5,011 nt of DNA from an uncultured Ruminococcus sp. (GTDB taxonomy: Bacteria; Bacillota; Clostridia; Oscillospirales; CAG-272): the NCBI GenBank assembly GCA_902766575.1, contig CACXED010000089.1, forward strand, positions 1 through 5,011, in the 5' to 3' direction. The notes beneath the pieces were generated by a model that did no database searches, was not told the origin of the DNA, and saw nothing but the letters and a program-made list of their open reading frames with translations. Positions 1 through 5,011 of this stretch are shown piece by piece; within the stretch, counting starts at the first letter, position 1; every line of letters begins with the position of its first letter. A program made the translations under genes and the position numbers.

Positions 1-36
1 ATGCACAATACAGTCATTCAGTTGCTGTTTTAAGAC

Positions 37-48
37 ATCAGCGCTGAT
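37..48. repeat. perfect 12-bp palindrome upstream of the regulator gene
   Basis: ATCAGCGCTGAT is identical to its own reverse complement and lies five bases before the AAGGAG ribosome binding site of the AraC-type gene. It has no loop, so as RNA it could form only a weak four-pair stem. As DNA it could bind a symmetric dimer. AraC-family proteins usually bind direct repeats rather than perfect palindromes, so if it is an operator it may belong to another regulator. A palindrome of this length is expected about once by chance in a window of this size, so its function is uncertain. Confidence 0.3.
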
Positions 49-52
49 TTAC

Positions 53-58
53 AAGGAG
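53..58 (+). promoter_or_regulatory. ribosome binding site of the AraC-type gene
   Basis: AAGGAG is a near-perfect match to the 16S anti-Shine-Dalgarno target. It lies 14 bases before the ATG at 73, a little further than the usual 6-10. There is no ATG, GTG or TTG in the same frame between the in-frame stop at 31-33 and position 73, so this start is the only reasonable one despite the spacing. Confidence 0.6.
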
Positions 59-72
59 AGCTGGTAAAATTT

Positions 73-933
73 ATGAAGCTACAGCAATACAACGAGCGGC
101 ATTGCTATGTCAATTTCGTTGACGATAATCCATTTCTTTTCATCGAAGCTGCGGGCGTTACCGAGCCTGACCCGAGATATCGCATTTCATATACAAGAAA
201 AATGAGTATGACGATTTTAGAGTACGTTCAGACCGGAGTCGGATATGTGCAGTATGGCGGCAAAATCTATCGGCTCTCGGCAGGCGATTTCTGCATAATG
301 CGCGCCGGAATTGACAATTTCTGCTACTATTCCGACAAGGATACGCCCTACCGCAAGCTCTGGTTCAGCGGCTGCGGCAAATTCATGGATTCGATACTCG
401 ACCTGTACGACATCCCCGTAGACGTAACCATAATCAACGCCCCGAGCGTCGAGCCCCGCTTCAAGCGTATAATCGACGAGCTCTACCGCTTCGGCTTCAT
501 CGAGCAGAATATCGTCTCGTACCTCTCGGAGCTTTTCTGGCAGCTCAAGCGCTCCGAGATCGTCAGACCCAAGCCCGACCCCGCCGCGCAGATTCATGCC
601 TACATTGATTTCCGCTACTCAAAGATCGACGATCTTTCCGATATCGCCGGGCTTTTCAGGATCACCGAGCGTCAGCTGACGCGGATTTTCACCGAAGTCT
701 ACGGCATAACTCCGTGGGCTTACGTCATCGACTGCCGTCTCAGAGCCGCCGCCGGGATGCTCGTCTCCACGGAAATGAAGATCTCGGAGATCTCAGGAGC
801 CTGCGGCTACAAATCAGTCTGGCACTTTGACCGCGAGTTTGCAAAAAAATTCGGCTGCTCTCCGTCCGAATACCGCAAGAGCCATAAGCCGGAACTGCAA
901 AATAATTCCGACGGTACTTGTTTTCGGAGATAA
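73..933 (+). CDS. AraC/XylS-family transcriptional regulator
   Basis: This 286-residue protein is the usual length for a one-component sugar-responsive AraC regulator, a cytoplasmic DNA-binding protein. Residues about 45-110 resemble the cupin-like sensor barrel of the family, with glycine-rich turns (GVGYVQYGGKIYRLSAGDF, about 55-73). Residues about 170-272 form the DNA-binding domain. The first helix-turn-helix is about 187-208 (LSDIAGLFRITERQLTRIF), and the second about 236-258 (ISEISGACGYKSVWHFDREF). It closes with the typical F-x-x-K-F-G-x-S-P-x-E-Y-R signature at about 257-268. The inducer cannot be read from the sequence. The nearby glycosidase gene suggests a sugar or glycoside, but the polymerase gene lies between them, so this target is inferred. 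The first 240 or so bases are clearly AT-richer (about 44% GC) than the following stretch (about 54%). The C-terminal tail after residue 272 is unstructured-looking. Confidence 0.93.
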   Translation: MKLQQYNERHCYVNFVDDNPFLFIEAAGVTEPDPRYRISYTRKMSMTILEYVQTGVGYVQYGGKIYRLSAGDFCIMRAGIDNFCYYSDKDTPYRKLWFSGCGKFMDSILDLYDIPVDVTIINAPSVEPRFKRIIDELYRFGFIEQNIVSYLSELFWQLKRSEIVRPKPDPAAQIHAYIDFRYSKIDDLSDIAGLFRITERQLTRIFTEVYGITPWAYVIDCRLRAAAGMLVSTEMKISEISGACGYKSVWHFDREFAKKFGCSPSEYRKSHKPELQNNSDGTCFRR

Positions 934-946
934 AATGTGATATAAT
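918..946 (+). promoter_or_regulatory. predicted sigma-A-type promoter for dinB, with extended -10
   Basis: TGATATAAT at 938-946 is a perfect extended -10 (TG, one base, then consensus TATAAT at 941-946). Seventeen bases upstream is TTGTTT at 918-923, a partial -35 that keeps the TTG. The extended -10 would compensate for the weak -35. Transcription should start near 953, giving a leader of roughly 27 bases before the GTG start of dinB. The promoter begins inside the last codons of the AraC-type gene and covers the short AT-rich gap. A degenerate LexA-like sequence (914-925) overlaps the -35. There is no terminator between the two genes, so read-through from the regulator gene is also possible. 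Confidence 0.65.
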
Positions 947-965
947 TATTTCAGAAATCCTCGGG

Positions 966-974
966 AAAGGGGTG
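966..974 (+). promoter_or_regulatory. ribosome binding site supporting the GTG start of dinB
   Basis: AAAGGGGTG closely resembles the ideal AAGGAGGTG, and its G-run ends seven bases before GTG at 980. This spacing supports the non-ATG start. That start also places the first catalytic aspartate at residue 9, as expected for DinB-type polymerases. Confidence 0.7.
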
Positions 975-979
975 TTTTC

Positions 980-2233
980 GTGTCGAGGCTTATCTTTCAC
1001 GTCGACGTGAACAGCGCGTTTCTGTCGTGGGAAGCCGCGCGCAGAGTACGCGAGGGCGGCGAGGATCTCAGGCTGATTCCCTCGGCGGTCGGCGGAGACC
1101 CCGAAAAGCGCACCGGAGTAATACTCGCAAAGTCAATTCCGGCGAAGAAATTCGGCGTCACCACCGGCGAGCCGGTCGCGTCGGCGCTCCGCAAATGCCC
1201 CGGGCTGATTCTGGCAAAACCGGATTTCAGGCTCTATATGCGCTGCTCGCGGGATTTTATGGCTATCTGCCGGGAATACGCGCCAATTGTCGAGCAGTAC
1301 TCGATCGACGAGTGCTTTCTCGACCTCAGCAATACCGAGCTGATATATCCCGACCCGGTCGCTCTGGCGAACACGATCAAGGACAGGATCCGCGACGAGC
1401 TCGGCTTCACGGTCAACATCGGCATATCGTCGAACCGGCTCCTTGCCAAGATGGCGAGCGACTTTGAAAAGCCCGACCGCGTACATACTCTTTTCCCCGA
1501 CGAGATCGAAGCAAAGCTCTGGTGTCTGCCGGTCAGAGCGCTCTTTTCGGTAGGAGACTCGACGGCGGATCGGCTCGAACGGGCTTCGATACGGACGATA
1601 GGTCAGCTCGCGCGCTGCGACCTCGAAACGGTGCAGAGCCTCGTCGGCGCAAAGCCCGGTCGGCAGATTCACGACTACGCCAACGGCATCGACGACTCGC
1701 CCGTCACCGCCGAGGAGAGCGAATCGAAGTGCTACAGCATCTCAACGACCCTCGCCGAGGATATCACGAGTCATGAGGGCGCTTATCGCGTGCTTCTGGC
1801 GCTCGCCGACAGCGTCGCGTCGAGGATGCGCGCCGACAGCTTCATGTGCCGGTGCGTCTCGGTCTCTGTCCGGACAAACAGCTTCAAAAACCGCTCGCAT
1901 CAGCGGAAAATCGAGTCGACCGACATCACGAGCGAACTCTACGACGTCTCAAAGCGGCTTTTCGACGAGCTATGGGACGGCAGAACGCCGCTCAGACTGC
2001 TCGGAATCTCTCTCTCCGACCTGACGCGCGAGCGAATGGTTCAGCTCTCGCTCTTTCCCGACGAGAAAGCCGAGGAAGCCCGCGAGCGCTCGCGAAAGCT
2101 CGACCGCGCCGTTGACGATATCAGACGCCGCTTCGGAGCGTCGACGATCGTCCTCGGAGTTCCGCCCGACGCCGAGGTGGGCAGAAAATACAAGGCTCAG
2201 CTCGGCATTTCAGACAATAACGATAAAGATTAA
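980..2233 (+). CDS. dinB: DNA polymerase IV (Y-family translesion polymerase, DinB type)
   Basis: The 417-residue product is a low-fidelity polymerase that copies past damaged bases, recruited to stalled forks by the sliding clamp. Palm and fingers occupy about 1-165. The metal-binding acids are present: Asp9 in HVDVNSAF, and Asp110-Glu111 in YSIDECFLDLS. Phe14 aligns with the steric gate (Phe13 of E. coli Pol IV) that excludes ribonucleotides. The conserved GISSNRLLAKMASDFEKPD block is at 148-166. A helix-hairpin-helix follows at about 183-211 (LPVRALFSVGDSTADRL...IRTIGQLA). The little finger spans about 250-352. QLSLF at 355-359 is a canonical beta-clamp-binding motif. It lies inside the chain and is followed by a KLDRAVDDIRRRFG helix, as I recall for clostridial homologues. 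The start is GTG with a good ribosome binding site. Nothing is truncated, so the enzyme should be active. The next gene begins 12 bases after the stop, which implies co-transcription. A housekeeping DinB is much more likely than UmuC, because no UmuD-like neighbour is present. Confidence 0.96.
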   Translation: MSRLIFHVDVNSAFLSWEAARRVREGGEDLRLIPSAVGGDPEKRTGVILAKSIPAKKFGVTTGEPVASALRKCPGLILAKPDFRLYMRCSRDFMAICREYAPIVEQYSIDECFLDLSNTELIYPDPVALANTIKDRIRDELGFTVNIGISSNRLLAKMASDFEKPDRVHTLFPDEIEAKLWCLPVRALFSVGDSTADRLERASIRTIGQLARCDLETVQSLVGAKPGRQIHDYANGIDDSPVTAEESESKCYSISTTLAEDITSHEGAYRVLLALADSVASRMRADSFMCRCVSVSVRTNSFKNRSHQRKIESTDITSELYDVSKRLFDELWDGRTPLRLLGISLSDLTRERMVQLSLFPDEKAEEARERSRKLDRAVDDIRRRFGASTIVLGVPPDAEVGRKYKAQLGISDNNDKD

Positions 2234-2238
2234 GGAAG
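2232..2238 (+). promoter_or_regulatory. ribosome binding site of the glycosidase gene, overlapping the dinB stop
   Basis: AAGGAAG begins within the TAA stop codon of dinB (2231-2233), and its GG ends ten bases before the ATG at 2246. The dinB stop is in the same reading frame as the glycosidase, with only four codons between, so no start upstream of 2246 is possible. The overlap suggests that ribosomes finishing dinB may re-initiate here. Confidence 0.7.
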
Positions 2239-2245
2239 AAAAGTT

Positions 2246-5011
2246 ATGGCAAACAGATTCTACCCTCATTCAAAGGACGAAAATTTCCGCGAAATTTTCA
2301 GCTCTCCGACCGCCGAATACCGCGCTATGCCCTTCTGGGCCTGGAACTGCCGTCTCGACCCGGACGAGCTCGCGGCGCAGATCGCGTACTTTCCGAAAAT
2401 GGGCTACGGCGGCTTCTTCATGCACCCGCGCTCGGGGCTCGACACGAAATACCTCGGCGAGGAGTTCTTCGGCTGCGTCAGGCGCTGCGTAAATGAAGCC
2501 GAGCGGCTCGGGCTCAGAGCCGCGCTCTACGACGAGGACCGCTATTCCTCCGGACCCGCCGGAGGGCTCGTGACCGCCGATCCGGAGCTGCGAGAGCGCG
2601 TGATGCTCATCGTCCCGGCTGATACCGAGCGTTCGAACCCCTCGGATGTTCTGCTCGGCAGCTACGATATCGAGCTTGGCGAGAGCGGCTGTCTTTCCTC
2701 CTGCAAGCCCGGTGGCAGCGGCTGGAAGCTCATTTCCACAACCGAGAACCGCGAGTTAGTCGGCTGGTGGGGAGGCGACGAGAGCTTCATCGACACGCTG
2801 AATCCCGCCGCTTCAAAGCGCTTCACCGAGCTCGTTCACGAGCGCTACAAGTCCGAGGTCGGCGATAAGTTCGGCAGCGCCTGTCCGGTCATATTCTCGG
2901 ACGAGCTTCAGCACGCGCCGACTCCGCCGCTCGGAAATTCGGGCGATAAGCGCGCCGTCCTGATGTATACGCCCCGCCTTTTCGACGAGTTCGAGCGCCG
3001 ATTCGGCTATTCGCTAAGGGAGCGGCTGCCCGAGGTTATCTGGAACCGCGCCGACGGCGACCGGAGCGTCAGATACGATTATCACCGTCTGGTCTCCGAG
3101 CTGTTCTGCGAGAGCTATTCTCATATCCTCGCCGACTGGTGCAAAAATAATCGGCTGCCGATGACCGCTCACATGAGCTGCGAGGAGTCGCTCGCCGGAG
3201 AAATCCTTCGCGGCGGAGATATCTTCGCCTGCCTCGGAGAGTTCGAGATACCCGGTGTAGACGTGCTCGGCGGGACAAACGGCTGTCCGCTGACCCTGCT
3301 CAGAGCGCGTTCGGCGGCGCGTCAGCTCGGACGCGAGGGGGTCATGAGCGAGCTTTACGGCGTAACGAGCTGGCTGTATCGTTTCCGCGACTACAAGCGC
3401 GAGGGAGATTTTCAGGCGGCGCTCGGTATCACGCTGCGCGTGCCGCATCTCGCGTGGGTCAGCATGGCTGGCTCGGGAAAGCGCGACTACGCCGCGTCGA
3501 TCGGCTATCAGTCGACCTGGTGCGAAAAGTACAAGCTGCTCGAGGATCATTATGCGCGGCTCGCGTCGGTGCTGACCCGCGGAAAAGCCGCCGCAAGAGT
3601 TGCGGTCGTCCATCCGGTCGAGTCGGCGTGGCTGCTATACGGTCCCGACGATCAGGACAAGGCAAGACGCGACAGGCTCGACGCGAACTACCGCGAGCTG
3701 CTCGAAAAGCTGCTGCGCGCGCACATCGAGTTCGATCTGCTCTCCGAGTCGCTGCTCGAAAAGACCGGCTGCGATTACGATACCGTGATAATCCCCGATT
3801 CGCTCAGACTGCGCGAAAGCACGCTTGAAGCGCTCTCGAGGGCGAGAAAGGTGCTGACCCTCTCCGAGACTGTCCGACCGGAGTTTGCCAAGGTCTGCAC
3901 GCCGGAGACGCTGATGTCCGAGCTGGAAAGTCCGGTCTCGATTAAGCTCGGCGGCATTGAGTGCGGCGATTACGTCTGCCAGCACCGCATCGACGGCGAG
4001 CGGCACTGGCTGTTCGTCGCGCCGTATGACCGTGCCGGAAATAACGATCGACTCGACGCAAAGGAGCTCGAAATCTCGCTCTCCGGCGAATATTCGGTCG
4101 AGGAGTTCGACACGCTGACCGGCGAGGTGAAGCCGCTCGGCGGCGAGTTCCGAGACGGCTCGACTGTCGTCGGAAAAGCGCTGTTCGACGACGACAGCCT
4201 GCTGCTCTGCTTCACGCCCGGAAAGCCGATCTCTCTACCGGAATCGGACGTGAGGTGCGAGTATACCGCGCTCGAAGCGCCGGACGAGGTCGGTTATGAG
4301 CTCTCCGAGCCGAACGCTCTGCCGCTCGATATGCCCGAGGTCTCGCTCGACGGCGGCGATTTCGGCGGGCGCGAGTATGTGCTGTTCGCGAGCCGCCGGG
4401 TCAGAAATCTCTGCGGTTATCCCAACGATCTGCTCCAGCCCTACAAGCGTCCCGATCTCCCGCCCGAGCACACCGTCCGGCTGAGATTTGAGATCGAGTC
4501 GGAGCTTGAAACAGATGCGTCCCTCGCGATTGAGTATTATGACGGGATTTCGATAGCGCTGAACGGCGAAAGCGTCGAAGCCCGTCCCGACGGCTTTTTC
4601 GGCGACCATGCGATAAAGACAATCAGTCTGCCGAGGCTCAGGGCTGGCAGAAATGTTCTCGTTGTCAGCCTGCCGTTCGGGCTGAAAACCACGCTCGAGC
4701 CGATGTATCTGCTCGGCGAGTTCGCGGTTGGAGAGTATCTGAAGCTCGGAAAGCTGCCCGAAAAGCTCCGCTTCTGCGACATCGCAAAACAGGGTCTGCC
4801 ATTTTACAGCGGAAATATTACCTACATTCTGCCCGATCTCGGTAAGGTGCGGGTTCAGGCTGCCGACTCCGCTGCGGTTTACACCGAGGTCAACGGCGAG
4901 CCGCTCTGCTTTGCGCCTTTTGCCGCCGATACCGACGGCGAGCTGCGCATAACCGTCATGCCGGGACGGCAGAACACCTTCGGGCCTATCCACAATCTTC
5001 ACAACAAGAAC
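2246..5011 (+). CDS. intracellular glycoside hydrolase, GH106-like (alpha-L-rhamnosidase-related), 3' end cut off
   Basis: The frame is open for 922 codons from ATG to the last base of the window, with no stop, so the C-terminus is missing. Residues about 25-440 look like the catalytic barrel of large GH106-like glycosidases. The blocks are PFWAWN (29-34), GYGGFFMHPRSGL (53-65), ALYDEDRYSSGPAGG (93-107), IFSDELQ (216-222), TAHMSCEESL (307-316), IPGVDVLGG (about 335-343) and VMSELYG (366-372). Asp219/Glu220, Glu313/Glu314 and Glu369 are the candidate catalytic acids, but I cannot assign acid and base roles. HPVESAWLLYG (456-466) opens a Rossmann-like segment to about 550. Beta-sandwich regions follow. 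One galactose-binding-like module is at about 710-830 (IEYYDGISIALNGE, 762-775). A second starts near 850 and reaches the family's R-N-x-x-G-P motif (RQNTFGPIHN) at the edge, so probably fewer than about 100 residues are missing. There is no signal peptide or membrane segment and cysteines are plentiful, so it acts in the cytoplasm on imported oligosaccharides or glycosides. Rhamnosidase activity is only a family-level guess. The AraC-type gene upstream fits a sugar-responsive locus. Confidence 0.85.
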   Translation, partial: MANRFYPHSKDENFREIFSSPTAEYRAMPFWAWNCRLDPDELAAQIAYFPKMGYGGFFMHPRSGLDTKYLGEEFFGCVRRCVNEAERLGLRAALYDEDRYSSGPAGGLVTADPELRERVMLIVPADTERSNPSDVLLGSYDIELGESGCLSSCKPGGSGWKLISTTENRELVGWWGGDESFIDTLNPAASKRFTELVHERYKSEVGDKFGSACPVIFSDELQHAPTPPLGNSGDKRAVLMYTPRLFDEFERRFGYSLRERLPEVIWNRADGDRSVRYDYHRLVSELFCESYSHILADWCKNNRLPMTAHMSCEESLAGEILRGGDIFACLGEFEIPGVDVLGGTNGCPLTLLRARSAARQLGREGVMSELYGVTSWLYRFRDYKREGDFQAALGITLRVPHLAWVSMAGSGKRDYAASIGYQSTWCEKYKLLEDHYARLASVLTRGKAAARVAVVHPVESAWLLYGPDDQDKARRDRLDANYRELLEKLLRAHIEFDLLSESLLEKTGCDYDTVIIPDSLRLRESTLEALSRARKVLTLSETVRPEFAKVCTPETLMSELESPVSIKLGGIECGDYVCQHRIDGERHWLFVAPYDRAGNNDRLDAKELEISLSGEYSVEEFDTLTGEVKPLGGEFRDGSTVVGKALFDDDSLLLCFTPGKPISLPESDVRCEYTALEAPDEVGYELSEPNALPLDMPEVSLDGGDFGGREYVLFASRRVRNLCGYPNDLLQPYKRPDLPPEHTVRLRFEIESELETDASLAIEYYDGISIALNGESVEARPDGFFGDHAIKTISLPRLRAGRNVLVVSLPFGLKTTLEPMYLLGEFAVGEYLKLGKLPEKLRFCDIAKQGLPFYSGNITYILPDLGKVRVQAADSAAVYTEVNGEPLCFAPFAADTDGELRITVMPGRQNTFGPIHNLHNKN

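Noticed and set aside
1..33. Ten-codon ATG frame ending at TAA, or the tail of an upstream gene
   Set aside because: It is too short to judge, has no visible ribosome binding site inside the window, and shows no recognisable C-terminus in any of the three forward frames.
22..50. Possible promoter TTGCTG, 17 bases, TGATTT before the AraC-type gene
   Set aside because: The -35 matches three of six and the -10 only two of six consensus bases, and the start of transcription would fall on the ribosome binding site. The true promoter probably lies upstream of the window.
907..928. Inverted repeat TCCGA / TCGGA at the end of the AraC-type gene, considered as a terminator
   Set aside because: The stem is only five to six pairs with a 12-base loop, lies within the coding sequence, and is not followed by a T-run.
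1133..1672. Minus-strand 179-codon frame and plus-strand alternative frames within dinB
   Set aside because: dinB is intact with all catalytic motifs across this region. The alternative translations are rich in Arg, Ser and Ala, as expected of out-of-frame reading.
2195..2233. Possible separate promoter for the glycosidase in the AT-richer end of dinB
   Set aside because: There is no paired -35 and -10 with acceptable spacing. GATAAAGAT near 2224 is the only AT-rich patch and resembles a -10 poorly.
4235..5002. Long minus-strand open frame of 255 codons (also 3014-3613 and 3635-4006) inside the glycosidase gene
   Set aside because: These are shadows of a GC-rich gene with strong third-position bias. 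The plus-strand frame over the same bases is continuous, has family motifs and a ribosome binding site, while the minus-strand products show no recognisable domain.

Overview
The window looks like a piece of chromosome from an uncultured, probably gut-associated member of the Clostridia (Bacillota). This rests on strong AAGGAG-type ribosome binding sites, a sigma-A-like extended -10 promoter in a short AT-rich gap, a clostridial-style Y-family polymerase, and an AraC regulator close to an intracellular glycosidase. The coding sequence is fairly GC-rich. The taxonomic call is an inference from style, not from a marker gene.

Layout: everything I can support lies on the plus strand. Bases 1-72 are a leader with a ribosome binding site and a perfect 12-bp palindrome. 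Bases 73-933 encode an AraC/XylS-family transcriptional regulator with an N-terminal cupin-like sensor and a C-terminal double helix-turn-helix. A 46-base gap follows, with a good promoter that begins inside the end of the regulator gene. Bases 980-2233 encode a complete DNA polymerase IV (DinB type) that starts at GTG and has all catalytic acids and an internal beta-clamp-binding motif. Twelve bases later, at 2246, a large open frame begins. It runs for 922 codons without a stop to the last base of the window. It encodes an intracellular glycoside hydrolase of the GH106-like (alpha-L-rhamnosidase-related) type, cut off by the window edge near its C-terminus.

How the genes may work together: the AraC-type regulator and the glycosidase form a familiar sugar-catabolism pairing. 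The translesion polymerase sits between them and is so close to the glycosidase that the two are probably co-transcribed from the promoter before dinB. No functional link between lesion bypass and glycan breakdown is evident, so the polymerase may simply be a passenger, or the glycosidase may use its transcript.

I found no RNA genes, CRISPR, insertion sequence, prophage or defence genes, and no intrinsic terminator. There is no convincing evidence of a new multi-gene system here. The points most worth a second look are the uncharacterised substrate of the glycosidase, the dinB-glycosidase arrangement, a degenerate LexA-like sequence over the dinB -35 element, and the palindrome before the regulator.
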